This document shows, piece by piece, positions 9,963 to 24,000 of a stretch of DNA of 64,000 nucleotides. Numbering within the stretch: position 1 is the stretch's first letter; every line of letters starts with the position of its first letter. Source of the DNA: Ricordea florida (taxonomy: Eukaryota; Cnidaria; Anthozoa; Corallimorpharia; Ricordeidae). The translations under genes and the position numbers were made by a program. The notes beneath the pieces were generated by a model. It saw only the letters and a program-made list of their open reading frames with translations. It ran no database searches and was not told the DNA's origin. The stretch is taken from positions 1,140,001-1,204,000 of the forward strand of contig OX453286.1 in the NCBI GenBank assembly GCA_949710005.1. The letters are read 5' to 3'.

Positions 9963-10023
9963 TACGCGTCATCACAGTGGTCAAAATGTCCACAAGAAAT
10001 TTTGACCACTGTGATGACGCGTA
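9963..10023. repeat. Perfect 25-bp inverted repeat with 11-nt loop
   Basis: Arms are 9963-9987 and 9999-10023. The left arm begins TACGCGTCATCACAGTGGTC and the right arm is its exact complement. The loop is 9988-9998. It could be a foldback element remnant or a structured 3' end; it is not followed by a T-run. Confidence 0.9.
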
Positions 10024-10100
10024 TTGGTTACTTAAAGTAAATATAAATACTTTTGTAAAGGCCTTAAATGGTGGAGGGAAAAAGTTAAGTTGCAGATTGC

Positions 10101-10106
10101 AATAAA
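10101..10106 (+). terminator. Candidate polyadenylation signal AATAAA
   Basis: It is the first canonical AATAAA on the + strand after the ITFG1 stop codon, about 1.5 kb downstream. No GT-rich downstream element stands out. It could serve ITFG1 or be chance. Confidence 0.25.
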
Positions 10107-10368
10107 AGAAAGTTAAACCGTCATAGTTGGATTCCTGTTTACATGGTTTTACGTTTGACTTTTATTTGCGTTGTTTAAAAGTTAAAACCATTTGGTATAA
10201 TTCAAATTTTAATTCTGGGAAATGAAGTGGTTAATAATTAGGACCACATCAATGGATGCAAGGTTAGACTGTGAGGGGTTAGCAGGACCAAAGTGTATCT
10301 TATGTATTTTATTTATAACGGGTTTGGTTTTATTCGCTCGGCTATCGTTCACTCACGCGACCCTATGT

Positions 10369-10530
10369 GAAATTGGGTAAATCAAAGAGCGGCGAAGGGC
10401 TAACGCTCGAAACGTCAGCACCTCCCTTTTACCTTATAGTGGTATAACTTATTTAATCAATTCGTTTGATTTATCCAATTTCTTGTGTTTCAATTCGCCA
10501 CCGACGCAGCACCAGTTTCTTTAGAAATTA
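10369..10530 (+). mobile_element. Degenerate retroelement-like fragment with hammerhead-like core
   Basis: GGCGAAGGGCTAACGCTCGA with AAACGTCAGC (10391-10420) resembles the C-GANGA...GAAAC-GTC core of hammerhead ribozymes carried by Penelope-like elements, with the CTGANGA box damaged (GCGGCGA here). It is enclosed by an 18-bp inverted repeat (10369-10386 and 10465-10482, 17 of 18 matching). The following CCGACGCAGCACCAGTTTCT (10502-10521) looks like widespread repeat sequence. The family assignment is from memory and tentative. Confidence 0.35.
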
Positions 10531-12591
10531 TCCCCACAATACCTTTTTTATTTGCTTCTCAGAACTAAAGAAAACTGGGTGCCCTGTTCGTGTACCTCTA
10601 ATTATTTTTGTCTCGTTCGCTACTTCGGCAGGGGTCCAATTTTGTGCTGCAAATTGATCACCAAAATGGCTTGAAATTGCCACCATAGTAACAGGAATGC
10701 CCACGGCATCATGAAGGCAAGTGAGAGTTGCTTCATACAGCGAACCATTTATCAAGTGGGGGTACCACATGCGTTCCTAATGATCCATACCACCCTAATA
10801 ACGTGTCCTGCATATAGCGGATGCGGGCACTAAAATTAATTCGACATTAAATTCCTACCTGTAAAAGTCATTACGTAGCGCAAGCTGAACTGAATTTACT
10901 CATGCAGCCCAAGCTGAAGACATAATTGGTTTTTTGTTTCAATTTCTTGTTGTTTGATAAAATTCCAACCCTGTTACGTAACCTCGAATTAACAGTACTG
11001 AAATTACAACCGATGATTTGTTGCGAAAAGATCAAAGAAAAATTAAAGAGGTTACGCTTGTACCACACCAACGCCGACCCAAATAAAACGAAAATCAATT
11101 CAGTGTACGAGGAACTGTAGAAGCGAATCACCCATCCTGGAACTGATATAAATACACATTTCATATTCTTTTATTGTGTGTTTTCCCGGCGGTAGTATGT
11201 TTTACGGATCACTTTAAATGGCAAGTGAATCTGAAACCGATTCTGCTGAAATGATTTTATGTAAGAAATACATTCTCGTTATTTACGAGGTTGTTTCTCA
11301 TTCTGTTAGGTAATTTTCTGAGAAGATTAATGATAGTACATGTTTCGAAGTCAGTTAGGGCTGTGATTATACTTCGTGTTCTGTATACTGTTCAATCTGA
11401 TTAGTATGAATTTGAATCTAAATCACCAAATAAAGTTTGCGGAAATTAGCTGCAGTAAGACGTACAATATTCAGGGGTGGACTCTGTTATTTTAAGGAAG
11501 TGCTGGTTGATTTCAGGAAAAAAAGCTTCTGAAAACTCAGTCGATCCGAAGAAATTGTTAAGAGGATAACACCTGTACAGAAGCGTATAGTGACAAGATT
11601 TAGTTAGATAATATTCAGCATGGACCACTTTACGTAACCTGCCTTAGTTTCAGTAGAAGTTTGGTTTTCACGTAAAATTTTTCCCACTTTGGTTGATTCT
11701 AAAGTGACATTAGGCGTTATCCTCGGGTAGAAAACATTGCGACTGAAACTAAAGATTTGATTGCAATTTTACTGCAACATAGCCACATTTCAAGTTATTG
11801 TTTCAACATCGATCTTTCTCTTTTGAAAAGGCGTCAACCATTCGCACAGATTTTCGAGCAGCTTCATTATCTGAAAATCGTCTTACGACTCCATGGCTTT
11901 TCAGCTGACCTGACTGAAATTATGAATCCTCAAGAACGAACAGTTGAGTGGGCATTTGTGTTCGGCACATTTACACCCGTTTACAAGACCATTAGACTCC
12001 AGTGGGTTGTAGGAATTGTAGGATAACTAAGATGGTGAAATAGGTTGAGCCTGGTGAATAATGTATTTCGGTATGTCACTGGAGAACTTTGAAAAACGGA
12101 CTCCTGGTTCCCCCCGATAGAAGTCGAGCCTATCACATTCTAACGTTCCTATGTCCCACCAGTGAGTTACAGTAGACTCGTGGGATTAAGGACTTGTGAT
12201 GGTCCCACAAGTCTCCTATTGCTTACTAAGTAGCTGAGTCTCCGAATGAAACAAATTGTTACTTTGTTGCTAAAGGCTAAAAGAAAAAGCCTCAGTTGCA
12301 CTTATTATCAATACCTTGATATTGCTCAATCCTGAAAGTCTATAAACCTCTTGTTGACTCGGTAATTAAAAATAAGTATCGGAATCTACACACTTGATTG
12401 AAACGTGCAACTTAATTAGCTCACAAACGAGCAGGAAATTAAAAAAAAGAGTTACATTGCACAAGTTCGCTCACCTTTCACGCACATCGGGGCTAACCGG
12501 TAATTCAGTGTTTTCGCAATTCTTTAACACATCGGTTTACGTAACGCTTGTGTTAGGATAAAACAAATTGACTGTTTTCCTAAATTTACAG
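10531..12591. other. Intergenic sequence, no confident gene
   Basis: Open frames of 60-97 codons occur on both strands (for example minus 10528-10770 and 10871-11164, plus 11757-12026), but none shows a recognisable domain and none has clear splice partners. An AATAAA lies at 11429-11434. The stretch may include the upstream region of the exon at 12631-12699; an acceptor-like TTTCCTAAATTTACAG ends at 12591. Confidence 0.5.
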
Positions 12592-12630
12592 TGTAAATTG
12601 CACAGCTATTTATTCCACGTAAATGTTGAA

Positions 12631-12699
12631 ATGATGGAGCACGTTTCAAACGCGCGACAGTGGATTTACCTATTTCTGCTGATGTTCTTGGCACAGCAG
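12631..12699 (+). CDS. Putative first coding exon: signal peptide of an unidentified secreted or membrane protein
   Basis: The frame reads MMEHVSNARQWIYLFLLMFL then AQQ (23 codons) and stops at a good donor, GTATGT, at 12700-12705 in phase 0. The second ATG (12634) has A at -3 and G at +4, a strong initiation context. The peptide has a short polar start with one Arg, an 11-residue hydrophobic core and an Ala-Gln-Gln end, a typical signal peptide. The same frame is open upstream to an acceptor-like site ending at 12591, with an in-frame TAA at 12559-12561, so a 5'UTR intron is possible. The rest of the gene lies beyond the satellite, to the right of the window. The protein cannot be named from this exon, and the exon call is inference from codons plus donor. 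Confidence 0.5.
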
Positions 12700-12705
12700 G
12701 TATGT
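12700..12705 (+). promoter_or_regulatory. Splice donor GTATGT next to the satellite start
   Basis: CAG/GTATGT follows the signal-peptide frame. The first satellite CAGCTG begins at 12709, so only three bases separate the donor hexamer from the array. Confidence 0.5.
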
Positions 12706-13160
12706 ACCCAGCTGATTATTAACCCATCAAAATGACCATAAAAAAAATCTGATTAATAACCCATCAAAATGACCATAAGAAACAGCTCATTATTAACCCA
12801 TCAAAATGACCATAAAAAACAGCTGATTATTAACCCATCAAAATGACCATAAAAAACAGCTGAGTATTAACCAATCAAAATCACCATAAAAAACAGCTGA
12901 GTATTAACCCATCAAAATGACAATAAAAAACAGCTGATTATTACCCACCAAAATCACCATAAAAAAAAGCTGAGTATTAACCCATCAAAATGACCATAAA
13001 AAACAGCTGAGTATTAACCCATCAAAATGACCATAAAAACAGCTGATTATTAACCCATCAAAATGACCATAAGAAAAAGCTAATTATTAACCGATCAAAA
13101 TGACAGTAAAAAACAGGTGAGTATTAACCCATCAAAATGACCATAAAAAACAGCTGATTG

Positions 13161-15006
13161 TTAACCCGTCAAAATGACCATAATAAACAGCTGATTATTA
13201 ACCCATCAAAATGACCATAAAAAACAGCTGATTAATAACCCATCAAAATGACCATAAAAAACAGCTGATTATTAACCCATCAAAATGACCATGAAAAACA
13301 GCTGATTATTAACCCATCATAATGACAATAAAAAACAACTGATTATTAACCCATCAAAATGACCATAAAAAACACCTGAGTATTAAGCCATCAAAATGAC
13401 CATAAAAACAGCTCATTATTAACCCATCAAAATGACCATAAAAAACAGCTGATTATTAACCAATCAAAATGACCATAAAAAACAGCTAATTATTACCCCA
13501 TCAAAATGACCATAAAAAACAGCTCATTATTAACCCATCAAAATGACAATAAGAAACGGCTGATTATTAACCTATCAAAATGACCATAAGAAACAGCTAA
13601 GTATTAACCCATCAAAATGACCATAAAAAACAGCTGACTATTAACCCATCAAAATGACCATAAAAAACAGCTGATTATTAACCCATCAAAATGACCATGA
13701 AAAAAAACTGATTATTAACCCATCAAAATGACCATAAAAAACAGCTGATTATTAACCCATCATAATAAGCATAAAAAAAAGCTGACTATTAACCCATCAA
13801 AATGACCATAAAAAACAACTGATTATTAACCCATCAAAATGACCATAGAAAACAGCTGAGTATTAACCCATCAAAATGACCATAAAAAACAGCTGATTAT
13901 TAACCCATCAAAATGACCATAAAAAACAGCTGAGTATTAACCCATCAAAATGACCATAAAAACAGCTGATTATTAACCCATCAAAATGACCATAAGAAAC
14001 AGCTAATTATTAACCGATCAAAATGACAGTAAAAAACAGGTGAGTATTAACCCATCAAAATGACCATAAAAAACAGCTGATTGTTAACCCGTCAAAATGA
14101 CCATAAGAAACAGCTGATTATTAACCCATCAAAATGACCATAAAAAACAGCTGATTATTAACCCATCAAAATGACCATAAAAAACAGCTGATTATTAACC
14201 CATCAAAATGACCATGAAAAACAGCTGATTATTAACCCATCATAATGACCATAAAAAACAACTGATTATTAACCCATCAAAATGACCATAAAAAACAGCT
14301 GAGTATTAAGCCATCAAAATGACCATAAAAAACAGCTCATTATTAACCAATCAAAATCACCATAAAAAACAGCTGAGTATCAACCCATCAAAATGACCAT
14401 AAAAAACAGCTGATTATTACCCCATCAAAATGACCATAAAAAACAGCTGATTATTAACCCATCAAAATGACCATAAGAAACGAATGATTATTAACCCATC
14501 AAAATGACCATAAGAAACAGCTAAGTATTAACCCATCAAAATGACCATAAAAAAAAGCTGACTATGAACCCATCAAAATGACCATAAAAAACAGCTTATT
14601 ATTAACCCATCAAAATGACCATGAAAAAAAACTGATTATTAACCCATTAAAATGACCATAAAAAACAGCTGATTATTAACCCATCATAATGAGCATAAAA
14701 AAAAGCTGACTATTAACCCATCAAAATGACCATAAAAAACAACTGATTATTAACCCATCAAAATGACCATAGAAAACAGCTGAGTATTAACCCATCAAAA
14801 TGACCATAAAAAACAGCTGATTATTAACCCATCAAAATCACCATAAAAAACAGCTGAGTATTAACCCATCAAAATGACCATAAAAAACAGCTGATTATTA
14901 ACCCATCAAAATCACCATAAAAAACAGCTGAGTATTAACCCATCAAAATGACCATAAAAACAGCTGATTATTAACCAATCAAAATGACCATAAAAAACAG
15001 CTGATT
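13161..15006 (+). repeat. Higher-order repeat, about 923 bp, two tandem copies
   Basis: Marker variants recur at a constant offset: TTAACCCGTC at 13161 and 14084 (923), TATTAAGCC at 13381 and 14303 (922), CATAAT before AAGC/GAGC at 13761 and 14685 (924). That is about 25 units of 37 bp per copy. Confidence 0.85.
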
Positions 15007-15700
15007 ATTACCCCATCAAAATGACCATAAAAAACAGCTGATTATTAACCCATCAAAATGACCATAAGAAACGGATGATTATTAACCCATCAAAGTTACC
15101 ATAAAAAACAGCTAAATATTAACCCACCAAAATCACCATAAAAAACAGCTGATTATTAACCGATAAAAATGACCATAGAAAACAGCTGACTATTAACCCA
15201 CCAAAATCACCATTAAAAACAGCTTATTATTAACCCATCAAAATGACCATAAAAAACAGCTGATTAATAACCCATCAAAATGACCTCAAGAAACAGCTGA
15301 CTATTAACCCATCAAAATGACTATAAGAAACATCTGACTATTAACCCATCAAAATGACCATAAGAAACAGCTGATTATTAACCAATCAAAATCACCATAA
15401 AAAACAGCTGATTGTTAACCCGTCAAAATGACCATAAGAAACAGCTGATTATTAACCCATCAAAATGACCATAAAAAACAGCTGATTATTAACCCATCAA
15501 AATGACCATAAAACAGCTGATTATTAACCCATCAAAATGACCATGAAAAACAGCTGATTATTAACCCATCATAATGACCATAAAAAACAACTGATTATTA
15601 ACCCATCAAAATGACCATAAAAAACAGCTGAGTATTAAGCCATCAAAATGACCATAAAAAACAGCTCATTATTAACCCATCAAAATCACCATAAAAAACA

Positions 15701-18700
15701 GCTGAGTATCAACCCATCAAAATGACCATAAAAAACAGCTGATTATTAACCAATCAAAATGACCATAAAAAACAGCTGATTATTGCCCCATCAAAATGAC
15801 CATAAAAAACAGCTGATTATTAATCCATCAAAATGACCATAAGAAACGGCTGATTATTAACCCATCAAAATGACCATAAGAAACAGCTAAGTATTAACCC
15901 ATCAAAATGACCATAAAAAACAGCTGACTATGAACCCATCAAAATGACCATAAAAAACAGCTTATTATTAACCCATCAAAATGACCATGAAAAAAAACTG
16001 ATTATTAACAAATCAAAATCACCATAAAAAACAGCTGATTATTAACCCATCATAATGAGCATAAAAAAAAGCTGACTATTAACCCATCAAAATGACCATA
16101 AAAAACAACTGATTATTAACCCATCAAAATGACCATAGAAAACAGCTGAGTATTAACCCATCAAAATAACCATAACAAACAGCTGATTATTACCCCATCA
16201 AAATGAACATAAAAAACAGCTGAGTATTAACCCATCAAAATGACCATAAAAACAGCTGATTATTAACCAATCAAAATGACCATAAAAAACAGCTGATTAT
16301 TACCCCATCAAAATGACCATAAAAAACAGCTGATTATTAACCCATCAAAATGACCATAAGAAACAGCTGATTATTAACTCATCAAAGTTACCATAAAAAA
16401 CAGCTAAATATTAACCCACCAAAATCACCATAAAAAACAGCTGATTATTAACCGATAAAAATGACCATAGAAAACAGCTGACTATTAACCCACCAAAATC
16501 ACCATTAAAAACAGCTGATTATTAACCCATCAAAATGACCATAAAAAACAGCTGATTAATAACCCATCAAAATGACCTCAAGAAACAGCTGACTATTAAC
16601 CCATCAAAATGACTATAAGAAACATTTGACTGTTAACCCATCAAAATGACCATAAAAAACAGCTGATTATTAACCAATCAAAATGACGATAAAAAACAGC
16701 TGATTATTACCCCATCAAAATGACAATAAAAAAAAGCTGATTATTAACCCATCAAAATGACCATAAGAAACGGCTGATTATTAACCCATCAAAATGACCA
16801 TAAGAAACAGCTAAGTATTAACCCATCAAAATGACCATAAAAAACAGCTGACTATTAACCCATCAAAATGACCATAAAAAACAGCTTATTATTAACCCAT
16901 CAAAATGACCATAAAAAACAGCTGATTATTAACCCATCATAATGAGCATAAAAAAAGCTGACTATTAACCCATCAAAATGACCATAAAAAACAACTGATT
17001 ATTAACCCATCAAAATGACCATAGAAAAAAGGTGAGTATTAACCCATCAAAATGACCATAAAAAACAGCTGATTGTTAACCCGTCAAAATGACCATAAGA
17101 AACAGCTGATTATTAACCCATCAAAATGACCATAAAAAACAGCTGATTATTAACCCATCAAAATGACCATAAAAAACAGCTGATTATTAACCCATCAAAA
17201 TGACCATGAAAAACAGCTGATTATTAACCCATCATAATGACCATAAAAAACAACTGATTATTAACCCATCAAAATGACCATAAAAAACAGCTGAGTATTA
17301 AGCCATCAAAATGACCATAAAAAACAGCTGATTATTAACCAATCAAAATCACCATAAAAAACAGCTGAGTATCAACCCATCAAAATGACCATAAAAAACA
17401 GCTGATTATTACCCCATCAAAATGACCATAAAAAACAGCTGATTATTAACCCATCAAAATGACCATAAGAAACGGCTGATTATTAACCCATCAAAATGAC
17501 CATAAGAAACAGCTAAGTATTAACCCATCAAAATGACCATAAAAAAAAGCTGACTATGAACCCATCAAAATGACCATAAAAAACAGCTTATTATTAACCC
17601 ATCAAAATGACCATGAAAAAAAACTGATTATTAACCCATCAAAATGACCATAAAAAACAGCTGATTATTAACCCCTCATAATAAGCATAAAAAAAGCTTA
17701 CTATTAACCCATCAAAATGACCATAAAAAACAACTGATTATTAACCCATCAAAATGACCATACAAAACAGCTGAGTATTAACCCATCAAAATGACCATAA
17801 AAAACAGCTGATTATTAACCCATCAAAATCACCATAAAAAACAGCTGAGTATTAACCCATCAAAATGACCATAAAAAACAGCTGATGATTAACCCATCAA
17901 AATCACCATAAAAAACAGCTGAGTATTAACCCATCAAAATGACGATAAAAACAGCTTATTATTAACCAATCAAAATGACCATAAAAAACAGCTGATTATT
18001 ACCCCATCAAAATGACCATAAAAAACAGCTGATTATTAACCCATCAAAATGACCATAAGAAACGGATGATTATTAACCCATCAAAGTTACCATAAAAAAC
18101 AGCTAAATATTAACCCACCAAAATCACCATAAAAAACAGCTGATTATTAACCGATAAAAATGACCATAGAAAACAGCTGACTATTAACCCACCAAAATCA
18201 CCATTAAAAACAGCTCATTATTAACCCATCAAAATGACCATAAAAAACAGCTGATTAATAACCCATCAAAATGACCTCAAGAAACAGCTGACTATTAACC
18301 CATCAAAATGACTATAAGAAACATCTGACTATTAACCCATCAAAATGACCATAAGAAACAGCTGATTATTAACCAATCAAAATGACCATAAAAAACAGCT
18401 GATTATTAACCCATTAAAATGACCTTAAAAAACAGGTGACTATTAACCCATCAAAATGACCATAAAAAAACAGCTGATTATTAACCCATCAAAATTACAA
18501 TAAAAACAGCTGATTATTCAGCCATCAAAATGACCTTAAAAACAGCTGACTATTAACCCATAAAAATGACCATAAGAAACAGCTGAGTATTAACCCATCA
18601 AAATGACCTTTTAAAACAGCTGACTATTAACCCATCAAAATGACCATAAAAAAACAGCTGATTAATAACCCATCAAAATGACCTTAAAAAACAGCTGACT

Positions 18701-21700
18701 ATTAACCCACTAAAATCACCATAAAAAAACCTGATTATTAACCCATTAAAATGACCATAAAAAACAGCTGACTATTAACCCATCAAGATGACCTTAAAAA
18801 ACAGCTGACTATTAACCCATCAAAATAATAAAAAACAACAGTTGATTAATAACCCATCAAAATGACCATGAAAAACAGCTGATTATTAACCCACAAAAAT
18901 CACCATAAAAAACAGCTGATTATTAACCCATCAAAATCACCATAAAGAACAGCTGGTTAATAACCCATCAAAATGACCTCAAGAAAAAGCTGACTATTAA
19001 CCCATCAAAATGACTATAAGAAACATCTGACTATTAACCCATCAAAATGACCATAAGAAACAGCTGATTATTAACCAATCAAAATGACCATAAAAAACAG
19101 CTGAGTATTAAGCCATCAAAATGACCATAAAAAACAGCTCATTATTAACCCATCAAAATCACCATAAAAAACAGCTGAGTATCAACCCATCAAAATGACC
19201 ATAAAAAACAGCTGATTATTAACCAATCAAAATGACCATAAAAAACAGCTGATTATTGCCCCATCAAAATGACCATAAAAAACAGCTGATTATTAATCCA
19301 TCAAAATGACCATAAGAAACGGCTGATTATTAACCCATCAAAATGACCATAAGAAACAGCTAAGTATTAACCCATCAAAATGACCATAAAAAACAGCTGA
19401 CTATGAACCCATCAAAATGACCATAAAAAACAGCTTATTATTAACCCATCAAAATGACCATGAAAAAAAACTGATTATTAACAAATCAAAATCACCATAA
19501 AAAACAGCTGATTATTAACCCATCATAATGAGCATAAAAAAAAGCTGACTATTAACCCATCAAAATGACCATAAAAAACAACTGATTATTAACCCATCAA
19601 AATGACCATAGAAAACAGCTGAGTATTAACCCATCAAAATAACCATAACAAACAGCTGATTATTACCCCATCAAAATGAACATAAAAAACAGCTGAGTAT
19701 TAACCCATCAAAATGACCATAAAAACAGCTGATTATTAACCAATCAAAATGACCATAAAAAACAGCTGATTATTACCCCATCAAAATGACCATAAAAAAC
19801 AGCTGATTATTAACCCATCAAAATGACCATAAGAAACAGCTGATTATTAACTCATCAAAGTTACCATAAAAAACAGCTAAATATTAACCCACCAAAATCA
19901 CCATAAAAAACAGCTGATTATTAACCGATAAAAATGACCATAGAAAACAGCTGACTATTAACCCACCAAAATCACCATTAAAAACAGCTGATTATTAACC
20001 CATCAAAATGACCATAAAAAACAGCTGATTAATAACCCATCAAAATGACCTCAAGAAACAGCTGACTATTAACCCATCAAAATGACTATAAGAAACATTT
20101 GACTGTTAACCCATCAAAATGACCATAAAAAACAGCTGATTATTAACCAATCAAAATGACGATAAAAAACAGCTGATTATTACCCCATCAAAATGACAAT
20201 AAAAAAAAGCTGATTATTAACCCATCAAAATGACCATAAGAAACGGCTGATTATTAACCCATCAAAATGACCATAAGAAACAGCTAAGTATTAACCCATC
20301 AAAATGACCATAAAAAACAGCTGACTATTAACCCATCAAAATGACCATAAAAAACAGCTTATTATTAACCCATCAAAATGACCATAAAAAACAGCTGATT
20401 ATTAACCCATCATAATGAGCATAAAAAAAGCTGACTATTAACCCATCAAAATGACCATAAAAAACAACTGATTATTAACCCATCAAAATGACCATAGAAA
20501 AAAGGTGAGTATTAACCCATCAAAATGACCATAAAAAACAGCTGATTGTTAACCCGTCAAAATGACCATAAGAAACAGCTGATTATTAACCCATCAAAAT
20601 GACCATAAAAAACAGCTGATTATTAACCCATCAAAATGACCATAAAAAACAGCTGATTATTAACCCATCAAAATGACCATGAAAAACAGCTGATTATTAA
20701 CCCATCATAATGACCATAAAAAACAACTGATTATTAACCCATCAAAATGACCATAAAAAACAGCTGAGTATTAAGCCATCAAAATGACCATAAAAAACAG
20801 CTGATTATTAACCAATCAAAATCACCATAAAAAACAGCTGAGTATCAACCCATCAAAATGACCATAAAAAACAGCTGATTATTACCCCATCAAAATGACC
20901 ATAAAAAACAGCTGATTATTAACCCATCAAAATGACCATAAGAAACGGCTGATTATTAACCCATCAAAATGACCATAAGAAACAGCTAAGTATTAACCCA
21001 TCAAAATGACCATAAAAAAAAGCTGACTATGAACCCATCAAAATGACCATAAAAAACAGCTTATTATTAACCCATCAAAATGACCATGAAAAAAAACTGA
21101 TTATTAACCCATCAAAATGACCATAAAAAACAGCTGATTATTAACCCCTCATAATAAGCATAAAAAAAGCTTACTATTAACCCATCAAAATGACCATAAA
21201 AAACAACTGATTATTAACCCATCAAAATGACCATACAAAACAGCTGAGTATTAACCCATCAAAATGACCATAAAAAACAGCTGATTATTAACCCATCAAA
21301 ATCACCATAAAAAACAGCTGAGTATTAACCCATCAAAATGACCATAAAAAACAGCTGATGATTAACCCATCAAAATCACCATAAAAAACAGCTGAGTATT
21401 AACCCATCAAAATGACGATAAAAACAGCTTATTATTAACCAATCAAAATGACCATAAAAAACAGCTGATTATTACCCCATCAAAATGACCATAAAAAACA
21501 GCTGATTATTAACCCATCAAAATGACCATAAGAAACGGATGATTATTAACCCATCAAAGTTACCATAAAAAACAGCTAAATATTAACCCACCAAAATCAC
21601 CATAAAAAACAGCTGATTATTAACCGATAAAAATGACCATAGAAAACAGCTGACTATTAACCCACCAAAATCACCATTAAAAACAGCTGATTATTAACCC

Positions 21701-24000
21701 ATCAAAATGACCATAAAAAACAGCTGATTAATAACCCATCAAAATGACCTCAAGAAACAGCTGACTATTAACCCATCAAAATGACTATAAGAAACATCTG
21801 ACTATTAACCCATCAAAATGACCATAAGAAACAGCTGATTATTAACCAATCAAAATGACCATAAAAAACAGCTGATTATTAACCCATTAAAATGACCTTA
21901 AAAAACAGGTGACTATTAACCCATCAAAATGACCATAAAAAAACAGCTGATTATTAACCCATCAAAATTACAATAAAAACAGCTGATTATTCAGCCATCA
22001 AAATGACCTTAAAAACAGCTGACTATTAACCCATAAAAATGACCATAAGAAACAGCTGAGTATTAACCCATCAAAATGACCTTTTAAAACAGCTGACTAT
22101 TAACCCATCAAAATGACCATAAAAAAACAGCTGATTAATAACCCATCAAAATGACCTTAAAAAACAGCTGACTATTAACCCACTAAAATCACCATAAAAA
22201 AACCTGATTATTAACCCATTAAAATGACCATAAAAAACAGCTGACTATTAACCCATCAAGATGACCTTAAAAAACAGCTGACTATTAACCCATCAAAATA
22301 ATAAAAAACAACAGTTGATTAATAACCCATCAAAATGACCATGAAAAACAGCTGATTATTAACCCACAAAAATCACCATAAAAAACAGCTGATTATTAAC
22401 CCATCAAAATCACCATAAAGAACAGCTGGTTAATAACCCATCAAAATGACCTCAAGAAAAAGCTGACTATTAACCCATCAAAATGACTATAAGAAACATC
22501 TGACTATTAACCCATCAAAATGACCATAAGAAACAGCTGATTATTAACCAATCAAAATGACCATAAAAAACAGCTGAGTATTAAGCCATCAAAATGACCA
22601 TAAAAAACAGCTCATTATTAACCCATCAAAATCACCATAAAAAACAGCTGAGTATCAACCCATCAAAATGACCATAAAAAACAGCTGATTATTAACCAAT
22701 CAAAATGACCATAAAAAACAGCTGATTATTGCCCCATCAAAATGACCATAAAAAACAGCTGATTATTAATCCATCAAAATGACCATAAGAAACGGCTGAT
22801 TATTAACCCATCAAAATGACCATAAGAAACAGCTAAGTATTAACCCATCAAAATGACCATAAAAAACAGCTGACTATGAACCCATCAAAATGACCATAAA
22901 AAACAGCTTATTATTAACCCATCAAAATGACCATGAAAAAAAACTGATTATTAACCAATCAAAATCACCATAAAAAACAGCTGATTATTAACCCATCATA
23001 ATGAGCATAAAAAAAAGCTGACTATTAACCCATCAAAATGACCATAAAAAACAACTGATTATTAACCCATCAAAATGACCATAGAAAACAGCTGAGTATT
23101 AACCCATCAAAATAACCATAAAAAACAGCTGATTATTACCCCATCAAAATGAACATAAAAAACAGCTGAGTATTAACCCATCAAAATGACCATAAAAAAC
23201 AGCTGATTATTAACCAATCAAAATGACCATAAAAAACAGCTGATTATTACCCCATCAAAATGACCATAAAAAACAGCTGATTATTAACCCATCAAAATGA
23301 CCATAAGAAACAGCTGATTATTAACTCATCAAAGTTACCATAAAAAACAGCTAAATATTAACCCACCAAAATCACCATAAAAAACAGCTGATTATTAACC
23401 GATAAAAATGACCATAGAAAACAGCTGACTATTAACCCACCAAAATCACCATTAAAAACAGCTGATTATTAACCCATCAAAATGACCATAAAAAACAGCT
23501 GATTAATAACCCATCAAAATGACCTCAAGAAACAGCTGACTATTAACCCATCAAAATGACTATAAGAAACATTTGACTGTTAACCCATCAAAATGACCAT
23601 AAGAAACAGCTGATTATTAACCAATCAAAATGACGATAAAAAACAGCTGATTATTACCCCATCAAAATGACAATAAAAAACAGCTGATTATTAACCCATC
23701 AAAATGACCATAAGAAACGGCTGATTATTAACCCATCAAAATGACCATAAGAAACAGCTAAGTATTAACCCATCAAAATGACCATAAAAAACAGCTGACT
23801 ATTAACCCATCAAAATGACCATAAAAAACAGCTTATTATTAACCCATCAAAATGACCATAAAAAACAGCTGATTATTAACCCATCATAATGAGCATAAAA
23901 AAAGCTGACTATTAACCCATCAAAATGACCATAAAAAACAACTGATTATTAACCCATCAAAATGACCATAGAAAACAGCTGAGTATTAACCCATCAAAAT
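15701..24000 (+). repeat. Higher-order repeat, 3473 bp, two full copies and a partial third
   Basis: GCTGAGTATC followed by AACCC occurs at 15701, 19174 and 22647. AACATTTGACTG occurs at 16621, 20094 and 23568. TTAACCCGTC occurs at 17076 and 20549, and CAAAATAATA at 18821 and 22294. All give 3473 (+1 once), about 94 units. Long stretches appear identical; the third copy diverges near 24.0 kb. Exact breakpoints were not computed. Confidence 0.9.

Noticed and set aside
10528-10770. Minus-strand 80-codon frame as a gene
   Set aside because: No recognisable domain, no splice partner found, and it overlaps the repeat-like fragment. It is left as unassigned.
11757-12026. Plus-strand 89-codon frame as a gene
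   Set aside because: No homology I recognise, and composition like the surrounding non-coding sequence.
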